A stretch of DNA of 64,000 nucleotides from positions 1-64,000 of the forward strand of contig CAIJZY010000031.1 of NCBI GenBank assembly GCA_903825285.1, written 5' to 3'. Under the pieces are notes generated by a model, which saw only the letters and a list, made by a program, of their open reading frames with translations, ran no database searches and was not told where the DNA came from. Below are positions 19,457-28,669 of this stretch, piece by piece (position 1 is the stretch's first letter; the number at the start of each line of letters is the position of its first letter). The translations under genes and the position numbers were made by a program. The stretch is from an uncultured Opitutia bacterium (GTDB taxonomy: Bacteria; Verrucomicrobiota; Verrucomicrobiia; Opitutales; Opitutaceae).

Positions 19457-22400
19457 ACGTCCGCGTGCCGTCCGGCGCCGTGCGCACAAGCACCTGGTCG
19501 AGCGCAGCGTTGGGATTGATCGCATACCGGGTTGTGCCCGCGGCGCTGGCCTGGGCCACGCGGCGGTTCTCGGCGTCGTAGGTGTAGGTGAGATTGCCTG
19601 CGCTTGTGAGCCGATTGCGCGCGTCGAAGGAATAATTCGCCGGGGCCACCCCGGCGATTGCGAGCAGGTTGCCGTCCGCATCGAAGCTCGCCGCCGCGCC
19701 GTTGTGCGTGAGGAGGCGGTTGTCCCGATCGAAGGTCTGTCGCACCGGATCCGCCTGAAAACTCACCGCCGGGCTGAGCGTCTCGGCGGTCATCCGCCCG
19801 GCCGCATCATAAGCATGTTCGCCGCTGTAGATGAGCGTCGTGCCATCCGGCGCATACTCCTTCAACTGGCTCAGCTGGCCGGCCACGTCGTAGGCGCGCA
19901 CCTGTCGCGTGCCGTTCGCCCGGAGCACCTGCGTCACCCGCCCCACTCCGTCGTAGGCGTAGGTGGTCACACGGCCCGCCCAGTCCGTCACCGTGCCGAG
20001 CCGGCCGGCGCGATCGTACGCGTAGGACACCTGCCGGCCGTCGGGATAGGTCAGCTGATCCAGCCGGTCGAGGGCGTCGTAATGGTAGACGATGACGTTG
20101 CCCTCGCCGTCGGTGTAGGACGTGAGCCGGCCGAGGAGATCATAGGTCCGCGTCAGGGTTCGTGTGCCCTCCGTCACGGTCAGCACGCGGCCGACGGGAT
20201 CGCGCGCGATTGCCACCTGTCCCGCCGGGTCGGTCGTGCGGCTGAGCCGGCCCGCGTCATCGTAGTCGAAGGTCGTCGCGCGGCCCGACGGCGCCACGAC
20301 CGCCGCCGGCAGGCCGCGTTGGTCATAGAGGCAGGTGGTGACGGCTCCTTCCGGCGTGGTGGTCGAGGTCGGCCGACCCGCCAGGTCGCAGGCCAGGAGC
20401 GTGGCCTGGCCCGCGGGATCAGCCAGCGACACCCGGTTGCCGTCGTTGTCGAAGGCCTGCGCGGAATTCAGGCCGCCCGGATCGGTCGCCTGCACCAGGC
20501 GTCCGATCGCGTCGTAGGCGAAGGTCGTGGTGCGATTCAGCGGATCCTGCACGGTGAGGCGCCGGCCGAGGTCGTCGTAGGTGAAGCGGGCCGTGCGGCT
20601 GAGCGGATCCGTCACGCCGGTGAGCAGGCTGCGGCTGTCGTAGGCGCAGAGCGTGCGCTGGCCGAGGGCATCCACCACCGCGGTCAACTGCCCGGCGGCA
20701 TCGAAGTCGCGGGTCACGGTCCGACCGGCCGGATCGGTCACCGCCGTCAGCCGTCCGGCGGCATCATACGTCCGGCTCGCAGTGCGGTTGAGCGCGTCCG
20801 TGACTGACAACAGCCGGTCCTCGCCGTCGTAGGCGGAGGTGGTCACACGGCCCAGTGCATCCGTGATCGTGAGCGGATTGCCGTTGGCGTCGTAGGTGTA
20901 GCCCGTGACCGCACCGACGGGATCGGTCACGGTGAGCAGGCGATTGCGGTGATCGTAGGTGAACGCGGTGGCCTGGTTCAGCGCGTTCCGGACGCTCAGG
21001 ACATTGCCGACCGCGTCGTAGGCGTAGGTCGTCCGCCGGCCAAGGGCGTCCTCCCGATAAAGCAGGCGGCCGTCGGCATCGTAACCGAAGCGGGTGACGA
21101 CCCCCGCCGGGTCGGTGAGCTGCGTGAGCTGGCCTGCCGCGTACGCGTAGGTGAACACGCCGCCGCGCGGGAGCGTCATCGTGAGCGGCAGCGAATTCGC
21201 GTCGTACGTCCACGCGGTCGTGCGCCCGGGGGCGTCGGTGAGCGTAAGCAGGTTGTTGCTCGCGTCGTAGGTGCGGATCGTGACGTGGCCGAGCGGGTCC
21301 GTCGTCGTCAGGAGATTGTTGCGGGCATCGTAGCAGTGGGTCGTGGTTTTCCCCGCCGGGTCGGTGACGGTGAGGATGTTGCCCGCGGCATCGTAGCTGA
21401 ATGCGGTGGTGCGGCTCAGGGCATCCGTGACGGAGGTCGGGTTGTGGTCGGCGTCATAGGTGAACGCCATGGTCTGGCCGAGCGGGTTCCGGACGGACGT
21501 CAGGTTGAAATCCGGATCGAAGGTGCACACCGAGGGCCGGCCGGTGCGGTCGGTCGCGGTGACGATGATGGCCGGCGTGACCGGCGTGGTGCGCCCGGCG
21601 GAATCGGTCACGACGACGGCGTTGCCCTGCGCGTCGTAGCTCACGGAAGTCGTCTGCCCCGCGACCGTGGCGGACGTCAGACGGCCGGCATCGTCGTACT
21701 GGTAGCTGATCGTCTGGCCGTCGAGGCGCGTGAAGCTCGCGAGACCAAAGTTGCCGATGCTCGGCAGCGGCAATGGCACCTGCCGGGCGGTGTCGGAGGC
21801 CGCGTAAAGATTGCTGCCCGGCAGGCCCTGCTCGACGTAGGCGAAGGTCAGCGGCGGATGGCCCGCGACCCCGTCGGCCTGGGTCAGGACGCGGCCATCA
21901 GTGTCGTAGGTGTTGGTCGTGAGGAGGGTCCCGTCGTGATCGGCCACCGTGAGCAGGGCCCGGTTTGCGTCGTAGGTAAACGTGGTCTGCCAGCCGTTCT
22001 GGTTGACGATCCGGTTCAGGAGCGGGCCGGAGGTGTAGCCCAGGCTGACCATGGCCCCCGTGCCATCCGTGAGCGTGGCAATGCGCGGCGTGCCGGAGAC
22101 GTAGGTGAAGGCCAGACGCGTGTTGGCGACCGGGTCGGTGATCGTGGCGATGCGGGAACTGCCGTCGTAGGTGAGGACCAGTTTTCGTCCATGCGGGTCG
22201 CAGTCCTCGAGCAGTCGTCCGGCACCATCGAACCGCAGCGAGGCCTGGTCGCGGCGGGTGAGCCGCCAGCCGCCTCCGGCCAGCGCAGTCAGCACATCCT
22301 GCCGCGTGGCGTCCTCCGTGGAGCGGAACGTTCCGGCGACGCCCGGCTGCGGCGTGAACGTGTTTGCGCGGGCCTGGTTCCACTGCACGACGAGGTTGCC

Positions 22401-23087
22401 GCCGCTGGGCACGACGCGCACCTCGAAGGGATGGGACCAGCCGAAGCCGGCGGCCCCGGGGTTGTCCTGCGTGGCGGCCAGCGTGGAGTGATAGCCCAGC
22501 GTGAAGTCCCAGGTGCGCGCGCCGGTGAAGGCGAAAAGCGGCCGCGTGGCGGTCTCGGCGCCCGTGGCCACCTCGACCGGGCCGCCGAGGTGCAGGATGC
22601 GCCCCGGTTCCATCGTCGCGAGCCGCGCGCCGGCGGCGGTGCCCGTGTTGGCGAGGAGCCCTTCGGCGGTGCGTCCGGGCCAGGCCGCGTCCGCGACACC
22701 GTTCGTGAAGTGCACCGCGCCCACGGTCGTGACCCGCGAGTGTCCCGGCGCCGTCGCATAGGTGGCGCCGAGCAGGAAGTAGCCGTTGCTCCGGTTGAAA
22801 TCGGCGTAGCGCCCGTCGCCCTGGAGCGGCACGCCCTGGGGATCCTGCCAGTTGAGCTGGGAGCTGGCCGGGACGGTGCCGGTGGCGGCCGGGATGTTGC
22901 CGACATTGTTGACCGCCGCCTGGAGGCTCGCGGTGTAGGCGTAGGGGATGGGCTGGCCGGCGTTGGCGCGGTCGACGAACCGGCCGGTGAAGGTCAGGGT
23001 CGTGACGACAGCGGCGGCCGGCACGGCCAGGATCAAGCTCAGGAACCCGAACCGGGCGAACCGGCGGGCGCGTGGGAATACAGTCAT
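19179..23087 (-). CDS. RHS/YD-repeat protein, signal peptide and core (frameshifted before the tip)
   Basis: Start at the ATG at 23087 (MTVFPRARRFARFGF) gives a signal peptide ending near AVPAAA. Then come an N-terminal beta domain (about 30-250) and some 40 YD repeats of the kind YDAVGNVLSVRNALNQATAF, which form the hollow shell that encloses a C-terminal toxin in RHS proteins. Frame 1 runs out of similarity after VRTAPDGTRTFF (about 19450) and ends at 19179 in unrelated residues. The next frame continues the RHS pattern perfectly, so one extra base near the T5 run at 19457-19453 separates core from tip. This is either a mutation, a sequencing error or a programmed shift. The 295 bases upstream hold its promoter. 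Confidence 0.88.
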   Translation of the reverse strand: MTVFPRARRFARFGFLSLILAVPAAAVVTTLTFTGRFVDRANAGQPIPYAYTASLQAAVNNVGNIPAATGTVPASSQLNWQDPQGVPLQGDGRYADFNRSNGYFLLGATYATAPGHSRVTTVGAVHFTNGVADAAWPGRTAEGLLANTGTAAGARLATMEPGRILHLGGPVEVATGAETATRPLFAFTGARTWDFTLGYHSTLAATQDNPGAAGFGWSHPFEVRVVPSGGNLVVQWNQARANTFTPQPGVAGTFRSTEDATRQDVLTALAGGGWRLTRRDQASLRFDGAGRLLEDCDPHGRKLVLTYDGSSRIATITDPVANTRLAFTYVSGTPRIATLTDGTGAMVSLGYTSGPLLNRIVNQNGWQTTFTYDANRALLTVADHDGTLLTTNTYDTDGRVLTQADGVAGHPPLTFAYVEQGLPGSNLYAASDTARQVPLPLPSIGNFGLASFTRLDGQTISYQYDDAGRLTSATVAGQTTSVSYDAQGNAVVVTDSAGRTTPVTPAIIVTATDRTGRPSVCTFDPDFNLTSVRNPLGQTMAFTYDADHNPTSVTDALSRTTAFSYDAAGNILTVTDPAGKTTTHCYDARNNLLTTTDPLGHVTIRTYDASNNLLTLTDAPGRTTAWTYDANSLPLTMTLPRGGVFTYAYAAGQLTQLTDPAGVVTRFGYDADGRLLYREDALGRRTTYAYDAVGNVLSVRNALNQATAFTYDHRNRLLTVTDPVGAVTGYTYDANGNPLTITDALGRVTTSAYDGEDRLLSVTDALNRTASRTYDAAGRLTAVTDPAGRTVTRDFDAAGQLTAVVDALGQRTLCAYDSRSLLTGVTDPLSRTARFTYDDLGRRLTVQDPLNRTTTFAYDAIGRLVQATDPGGLNSAQAFDNDGNRVSLADPAGQATLLACDLAGRPTSTTTPEGAVTTCLYDQRGLPAAVVAPSGRATTFDYDDAGRLSRTTDPAGQVAIARDPVGRVLTVTEGTRTLTRTYDLLGRLTSYTDGEGNVIVYHYDALDRLDQLTYPDGRQVSYAYDRAGRLGTVTDWAGRVTTYAYDGVGRVTQVLRANGTRQVRAYDVAGQLSQLKEYAPDGTTLIYSGEHAYDAAGRMTAETLSPAVSFQADPVRQTFDRDNRLLTHNGAAASFDADGNLLAIAGVAPANYSFDARNRLTSAGNLTYTYDAENRRVAQASAAGTTRYAINPNAALDQVLVRTAPDGTRTFFCLWPRPVVRADRRRAEVLSSRPPGRHRGPDRCRGRGDGSRELWAVRRTALPQRRDGHAVSLQRPVGRADRCQRALPSPRALLSSGPAAVS

Positions 23088-23382
23088 GCAGCGTGCGGGA
23101 ATATTTCGGGCGCGGGCGGCGAACCGTTCGCGCCACATCGCAGGGCGCGGAGGGAAAGAATCCCGTTTCCGGCGCACAACGCTCCCGATTACCGGAAGCT
23201 CGGTAGATCACCGAAATCCCGACGCATGCTGCTCCCTCGAGCACCGGGAAAAATCTCGCTCAATCGCAGCCGAGTCGCGGCAAGAACAGCCGCCGGGTGA
23301 AACCGCTCCTGCTCGCTCATCTTCGCCAATGACCCGGAGCGTATCCGGATCAGCGGGGAGGAGCGGAAATTAGTGGTTCCCT

Positions 23383-24642
23383 CTACTTGCCCAGCTTGGC
23401 GATGTCGACGCCGAGGACCTTGGCCGCGGCGGCCTTGTCGTCGCGGCAGACGTGCAGCACGAGGTCGATGTACTGCTTCTCCTGGCCGGCCAGGTATTCC
23501 GACAGCGGCGGCCAGTGCTTCAGCTCGCGCAGGCGGAGCGGGAGCTGGGAAGAGGTGATGACGCGCGTCTCGGTGCTGGTGGCGACCTTCGACACGACCT
23601 GGAAGAGCTCGGTGAGGTTGCCCGGCCAGTGGTACGCCATCAGCACGCCCATCGCATCGTCGGTGAACTCGATCATGTTCGAGTCAAAGTGCGGGTTGGC
23701 GGCCTTGACGGTGTATTTCTTGACGAGCAGCGGGATATCCTGCGGCCGCTCGCGCAGCGCGGGCATCTGCACGGGCAGCGAGGCGACGCGGTAGAACAGC
23801 TCGTCGTGGAACCGGCCCTCGTCGGACATCTTCTCAAGGTCCTCGGTCGTGGTGCAGATCAGCCGGAAGCCGTGGGCGGTGTTGCGGAGGACGCTGACGA
23901 GCTCCTTCTGGACGGAGAGCGAGAGGCACTGCAGGTGCTGGAGGAAGAGCGTGCCGCCCTTGGCCTGCTGGACCCAGGTGCCGCCGGCGCCGTTCTGGCC
24001 GAGGACGCCCTCGCGGAAGCTCGCCTCGGAGCTCAGCGAGCAGTCGATGCGCACGAACTGGGCCTCGGGCGCGCCGCTCGCGGCGTGGAGGATCTCCGCG
24101 ACCGCGATCTTGCCGGTGCCCACCTCGCCCTGCAGCAGCACGGGCGTGCGGACGGCGATGAGCTTTCGGATCTGCTGGATCAGCTTCTTGATGGCCGGGC
24201 TCTGGCCGACCAGCCGGCTCTCGAGATCCTCGGGGCGCGCCGCCGGGACGAGGCCGGTGAGCGCGCGCTCGTTTTGAAACTGCTTGAACTCGATGCCGCG
24301 GCGCAGCGTGGCAATGAGCTCGTCCACGCGGAAGGGCTTCTGCAGGTAGTCGAACGCCCCGAACTTCAGCGCCTGCACCGCACTCTCGGTGCTGGCGTAG
24401 GCGGTCATGATGATGATGATCGAGTTCGGGTCGTAGAGCTTGAGCTGCTTGAGCAGCGTGATGCCGTCCATCGGCTTCATGTCGATGTCGGCCAGCACCA
24501 GGTCGAACTTCTCCGCCTTGTACCGCACCAGCGCCTTCTCGCCGTCCGTCGCGAAGGACGTCGCGAAGCCCGTGGGCTGGATGACAGCCTCAAGCATCTC
24601 GTGGATCGAGAGGAGGTCGTCGACGATGAGGACGGAGGGCAT
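23383..24642 (-). CDS. NtrC-like response regulator with degenerate AAA+ domain
   Basis: A 419-residue protein with a normal receiver domain (about 1-120; phospho-acceptor Asp in LADIDMKPMDG, signalling Thr in IIMTAYAS, Lys in YLQKPF). The sigma-54 activator-type AAA+ domain that follows (about 145-370) keeps a P-loop GEVGTGK and the arginine-finger segment RFHDELFYRVASLPVQM. The sigma-54-contacting GAFTGA loop is replaced by GQNGAGG, and Walker B reads GGTLFLQHLQ instead of GGTLFLDEI, so both acidic residues are lost. The C-terminal Fis-type helix-turn-helix is shortened, ending KVLGVDIAKLGK. It probably does not hydrolyse ATP or activate sigma-54 itself. It follows a PilC gene by 178 bases, so a role in pilus/secretion control is possible. 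Confidence 0.85.
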   Translation of the reverse strand: MPSVLIVDDLLSIHEMLEAVIQPTGFATSFATDGEKALVRYKAEKFDLVLADIDMKPMDGITLLKQLKLYDPNSIIIIMTAYASTESAVQALKFGAFDYLQKPFRVDELIATLRRGIEFKQFQNERALTGLVPAARPEDLESRLVGQSPAIKKLIQQIRKLIAVRTPVLLQGEVGTGKIAVAEILHAASGAPEAQFVRIDCSLSSEASFREGVLGQNGAGGTWVQQAKGGTLFLQHLQCLSLSVQKELVSVLRNTAHGFRLICTTTEDLEKMSDEGRFHDELFYRVASLPVQMPALRERPQDIPLLVKKYTVKAANPHFDSNMIEFTDDAMGVLMAYHWPGNLTELFQVVSKVATSTETRVITSSQLPLRLRELKHWPPLSEYLAGQEKQYIDLVLHVCRDDKAAAAKVLGVDIAKLGK

Positions 24643-24820
24643 GGAGGAGCCCAGACTTCGCCATCAAGCCGGAGCAAAGTCAATCGGCAGTAGCGGGCCC
24701 GAAAGGCCCGTCGCAGTGCGCAATCCGAAGCTCGCAGATCGGCCGCTGCCGGAGGCCCAAGGCATGCGTGCCCTGGGCCACCAAGACTGACCTCTGACGT
24801 CTGTCCTCCAGCCTCTGGTA

Positions 24821-25996
24821 TTACTGCAGTCCGCCGGCGACCGCACCCAGTTGGAAGATGGGGAGGAACATCGCCATGACGATGCCGCCGACCACCACGC
24901 CAAGGAAGACGATGAGGATCGGCTCGATCAGGGAGGTGAGCGCGGAGACCGTGGCCTCGCACTCCACATCGTAGAAGTCGGCGATCTTCGTCATCATGCC
25001 ATCGACGTTGCCGGTGGCCTCACCCGCCTTGACCATGTGCTTCATCATGGGCGGGAAAAACGTGTTCGCGGCGAGCACCACGGAGACCTGGCCGCCCTGG
25101 CTGACGTGCTTGGCGATCTCCTGGCAGGCGTCCTCGATCTGCACCTTGTCGCTGGCGGCCGAGACGATCTCGAGCGTGCGCAGGATGGGCACGCCGGAAC
25201 GGATGAGGGTCGCGTAGGTGCGGCAGAACCGGGAAAGGGCGATCTTGTGGATGAGGTTGCCGAAGATCGGGGCGCGGACGAGGAGCAGGTCCTTCTGGCG
25301 GCGGCCGTTGGGCGTGGCGATGAACTTGCTGAGGCCCCAGTAGGCGCCGTAGGCGCCGGAGAAGATCGCCCACCACCACTTCTTCATGAAGTTGGAGAGA
25401 TCGATCAGGAACTGCGTGGGGGCCGGCAGCTTCGCGCCGAAGTCCGCGAACATGGCGGCGAAGACCGGGATGACGAAGATGAGGAGGACGTTGACGAGCG
25501 CGACAGCCAGGCCGATGACCGCGATCGGGTACGTCATGGCGGACTTGACCTTCTTGGTCAGCTTGACCGTGGACTCGAAGTAGCCCGCGACCTTCATCAG
25601 GATCTCGGCCAGGCCACCGCTCGCCTCGCCCGCCTCGACCATCGAGACGAACAGCGTGTTGAAGGAGTTCGGGAATTTCCGGACCGCGGAGGAGAAGGAG
25701 TTGCCGGAGGAAATGTCGGAACGGACGTCGCGGATCACGATCCGGAAGCACTGGTCCTCCGTCTGGTCCTGCAGGGCCTCAAGGCATTGCACCAGCGGCA
25801 GGCCGGCGGTGAGGAGGGAGGCGAGCTGCTGGGTGAAGATGGCGAGCTCGCCCATCGGCAGCTTGTAGTTCTTCGACCTCTTCTCGAGCGCCTTCATCTT
25901 CGCCAGCGCCTGAGCCGTCTTGACGTTGGTGCGGCCTCTCTGCGTTTCCTGCAGCGAGCCTGCGGATTGCCCCGACGCAGAAGAAATGATTGCCAT
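24821..25996 (-). CDS. pilC: Type IV pilus / type II secretion inner-membrane platform protein
   Basis: A 391-residue GspF/PilC-family protein that forms the inner-membrane platform on which pilin or pseudopilin is assembled. Two homologous T2SSF halves are visible (about 50-175 and 255-385), each beginning with the ...FxxQLASLLTAGLPLVQCLE and ...FCRTYATLIRSGVPILRTLE pattern and containing EAGEASG / KAGEATG. Membrane helices lie near 165-200, 215-240 and 355-385 (LIEPILIVFLGVVVGGIV). The ATG at 25996 (MAIISSASG) is chosen; an in-frame ATG five codons upstream (26011) is also possible. No PilB or PilT gene is in the window, so it is an isolated platform gene here. Confidence 0.93.
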   Translation of the reverse strand: MAIISSASGQSAGSLQETQRGRTNVKTAQALAKMKALEKRSKNYKLPMGELAIFTQQLASLLTAGLPLVQCLEALQDQTEDQCFRIVIRDVRSDISSGNSFSSAVRKFPNSFNTLFVSMVEAGEASGGLAEILMKVAGYFESTVKLTKKVKSAMTYPIAVIGLAVALVNVLLIFVIPVFAAMFADFGAKLPAPTQFLIDLSNFMKKWWWAIFSGAYGAYWGLSKFIATPNGRRQKDLLLVRAPIFGNLIHKIALSRFCRTYATLIRSGVPILRTLEIVSAASDKVQIEDACQEIAKHVSQGGQVSVVLAANTFFPPMMKHMVKAGEATGNVDGMMTKIADFYDVECEATVSALTSLIEPILIVFLGVVVGGIVMAMFLPIFQLGAVAGGLQ

Positions 25997-26154
25997 GACG
26001 GTCTCAGGCATACGCCCGGACGAGGGCGCCGCAATACCATTTCGCGGGGTGTACGGTAAAAAAACTAATATGTCTGTCCGGGGCATCCAGACGAACCCGC
26101 CTTCGCCGAGGCGACGGAGGGCAGGCGCCCAAAGCCGATGACGGAGGGATTCGG

Positions 26155-26271
26155 GCGAACGCCGAACATCGAACGCCGAACGCCCAACGTCGAAGTGGAT
26201 TCCAGCACGCGGCTGCGCCGCGGGCCAATCCTTCGGCGTTCGGTGTTGGCCGTTGGGCGTTCGGCGTTCGC
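26155..26271. repeat. Intergenic inverted-repeat element, CGAAC-word family, copy 2
   Basis: The left arm 26155-26194 (GCGAACGCCGAACATCGAAC and onward) and right arm 26231-26271 are imperfect inverted copies. The centre shares GATTCCAGC with the copy at 3618. The remaining 340-base gap between pilC and tRNA-Gly shows nothing else except, presumably, the pilC promoter. Confidence 0.75.
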
Positions 26272-26338
26272 TCCGCCTGCTATCCATCGCAGGCTTGACC
26301 CTCCTCCGGCACAGTCACGGAATCACCCGCGCCAGGCC

Positions 26339-26412
26339 GCGGGTGTAGTTTAGTGGCAAAACTCCTCTCTTCCAAAGAGGTATCGTCGGTTCGATTCCGT
26401 CCACCCGCTCCA
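26339..26412 (+). tRNA. tRNA-Gly (anticodon TCC)
   Basis: Acceptor arms 26339-26345 and 26402-26408 pair completely (GCGGGTG/CACCCGC), anticodon stem CCTCT/AGAGG encloses loop CTTCCAA with anticodon TCC at 26371-26373, T-loop TTCGATT, U73 discriminator and encoded CCA at 26410-26412. Confidence 0.96.
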
Positions 26413-26716
26413 TCCTTCGCTCTGCGAGCTTCGGATGGCACGGCCATCCATGGCCTACTGGGATCGTCGCGGGCATGGCATCGTCGCAGCGAAGGATGCC
26501 CTCCGTAGCTTTAGCGAAGGAGGACCTTCCGCTTTGGATCCGGCTACTCCCTTCGCGCTTTCAGCTTTGGATTTTCCCGCGATCCCCCACTTCCAGCTGA
26601 CTGTTGCCCGCCACGCGAAGGCGCATTGATGCGATTGCCATGATCGCCGTTGGCGGTGTCTAATGACCGACCTTCGGTCCCATTCATCGCACAACCCGGT
26701 GCGGGGCCTCCCTCCC
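26413..26716. other. Non-coding gap after tRNA-Gly with inverted repeats
   Basis: About 300 bases without a gene. The start (26413-26440) is an imperfect inverted copy of 26497-26521 (words CCTTCGCT and GCTACGGAGG), and 26433-26449 is a small perfect hairpin (GGATGGC, 3-base loop). A short direct repeat CTTTGGAT also occurs. It looks like another word-type intergenic element; the last 80 bases should hold the promoter of the following gene, but none is clear. Confidence 0.6.
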
Positions 26717-28669
26717 ATGACCTTCCGCACCCTCGGTTTTCTTGCCCTGCTGGCCGGCGCTTCGGTGACGCTCCGCTCGGAATCGGCGCCCGATCTCTCC
26801 GATGCCGCCATTTCGCGCCGCTACCTGGAACGGCGGGAATTCATCCTCCGGCAGGCGGTCGACGCCGTCGTGCCCGGCGACCTGACGAAGGGGAGCAAGT
26901 TCGACATCGCAGCGTGCCTGCAGCGCGGCGAACGCGTGGACGCGGCCCTGGCGCGCCTCGCCCGCCTCGATGGCGGCACGCCCTCGGGCAACATGTTCTG
27001 GGCCTATCCGACCGTGGCCGTGATGCTGGCGGGGGACCGGTCGCTCGATGCGCGCAGCCGCGCCCGCATCACTGAATTGTGGCGCACCTACTGGCCGAGC
27101 CGCGGCGACACCGAGAATCACTGGGTCCTGTCCTACGCGAGCCTCTATCTCGCCGCCCAAACCTGCCCGGAGGCCGGACCCGAGCACTGGTTCAACGGCA
27201 AGTCCTCCGCCGAAAACATGGCCAACGCCCGGAGCTACCTGGAGCATTGGATGGATGTCACTGCCGCGCATGGCCAGGGGGAGTACGATTCGCCCAACTA
27301 CATCGAGGAATACGCCATCGGCCTCTCGCTGCTGGCCGGCTGGGCCCAGGATCCCGCCCTCCGCCAGCGGTCAAAAATGATGCTGGATTACATCCTCTAC
27401 GACTACGCGGTGGAAACGCTCGACGGCCTCTATGGCGGCGCCCACAGCCGGGTGTATCCGCGCCACATCATCGCGCCGGGCCGCACGGCCGCCGCCGCCC
27501 TCGGCTGGCTGCTGTTCGGCCTCGGCGACTATGAGCCCAGCGAACGGCAGGTGACGCGTCACCAGCTGCGCGAGGAATTGCCGGAGCGCGGGGCCAAGCT
27601 GATCGCCCTCAGCGGCTACGTCCCGCCGCCGATCCTCGAGCGCATCGCCCGCGAACGGGCACAGCCGTACGTCGAGCGCGAGCTCAAGCGCACGCGGTGG
27701 CGCCTGCGGCACGCGGGGCCGGACTCCTTCGTCATCGGCGACAAGCGCACCGTGCCGGTTTACAAATACAGCTACGTCGACCGGGATTTCATCCTCGGCT
27801 CGTCCCAGGGCGGCGTGCTGCAGCCCATCCAGCAGGAAACCTGGAGCCTCATCTGGCGCACCGATCATGCCGTCATGCGCTGCCCGACCTTCTTCGGCAC
27901 CCAGCCCTACGCCTCGGAGGACGAGGGCAGCATGTATTTTGCCGTCGATCCCGACGTGGTCACGGAGCTGATCGTGCGCTCGAAGGCCGACTATGATTCC
28001 CCGGACAAGCTCCCGGGCGGCTCGCCTTACGAGCAGGTCATGCAGAGCGGCGGGGCGCTGATCGCCCTGCAGGACATCCCGGCCACCGCCCGGTTTCGGC
28101 ACACGACACTCTTCTTCTCCCGCGACCTGGTGGGCACCGAGGAGGACGCCTCGGGCTGGATCTTCAGCCAGGGCGGACCCGTGTACATCGCGTATCGCCC
28201 CTTTGTCCCCGGCCAGTGGAAGCCGAACGACTGGACCGGCTTCCTGGCTCACGGCGGCGGCGGCGTGCTGATCAGCGGCGATTTTTCCGAGTGGGGCGTC
28301 GGCCACCGCTGCTACGTCAGCACCGCCCTCCAGAACGGCTACATTGTGCAGGTCGCCGCGGCCCGCGACTACCGCTCGTTCGCCGCGTTCAAGGACGCCG
28401 TGCGCGCGTTGCCCGTGTCCTTCGCCCTGGCCCCGCGGCCCGAGGCCACCTTCACCGGGCTCGATGGCTCGGTGCTGCATGCCCGCTATGGTGACAATCC
28501 GACCGTGAACGGCACCCCGGTGGACTACGCGCACTGGCCCCTGTTCGACAGCCCCTTCGGTCACGCCCAGCCCGGCGAACGGCGGCTCACGCTGCACCAC
28601 GGCGCGGAAAGCTACCTCCTCGATTTCAACCTCAACCGCAGCGAGCACTCGCCTGCCGTCTCGCCATGA
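26717..28669 (+). CDS. Exported protein, possible carbohydrate-active enzyme, family unknown
   Basis: A 650-residue protein with a signal peptide (MTFRTLGFLALLAGASVTLRS). The first half (about 30-330) is helical and tryptophan/tyrosine-rich in the manner of an alpha-toroid (SPNYIEEYAIGLSLLAGWA, LYDYAVETLDGLYGGAHSR). The second half (about 360-640) is beta-rich (TVPVYKYSYVDRDFILGSS, DASGWIFSQGGPVYIAYRPF). A toroid followed by a beta-sandwich is the layout of several polysaccharide-lyase families, and the gene opens the pectin-degradation region, so a lyase or hydrolase role is likely. I could not match a named family. It overlaps the next gene by four bases (ATGA). Confidence 0.7.
   Translation: MTFRTLGFLALLAGASVTLRSESAPDLSDAAISRRYLERREFILRQAVDAVVPGDLTKGSKFDIAACLQRGERVDAALARLARLDGGTPSGNMFWAYPTVAVMLAGDRSLDARSRARITELWRTYWPSRGDTENHWVLSYASLYLAAQTCPEAGPEHWFNGKSSAENMANARSYLEHWMDVTAAHGQGEYDSPNYIEEYAIGLSLLAGWAQDPALRQRSKMMLDYILYDYAVETLDGLYGGAHSRVYPRHIIAPGRTAAAALGWLLFGLGDYEPSERQVTRHQLREELPERGAKLIALSGYVPPPILERIARERAQPYVERELKRTRWRLRHAGPDSFVIGDKRTVPVYKYSYVDRDFILGSSQGGVLQPIQQETWSLIWRTDHAVMRCPTFFGTQPYASEDEGSMYFAVDPDVVTELIVRSKADYDSPDKLPGGSPYEQVMQSGGALIALQDIPATARFRHTTLFFSRDLVGTEEDASGWIFSQGGPVYIAYRPFVPGQWKPNDWTGFLAHGGGGVLISGDFSEWGVGHRCYVSTALQNGYIVQVAAARDYRSFAAFKDAVRALPVSFALAPRPEATFTGLDGSVLHARYGDNPTVNGTPVDYAHWPLFDSPFGHAQPGERRLTLHHGAESYLLDFNLNRSEHSPAVSP

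Noticed and set aside
26413-26716. Short open frames in the gap after tRNA-Gly
   Set aside because: They have no ribosome site or recognisable product and run through inverted-repeat words.
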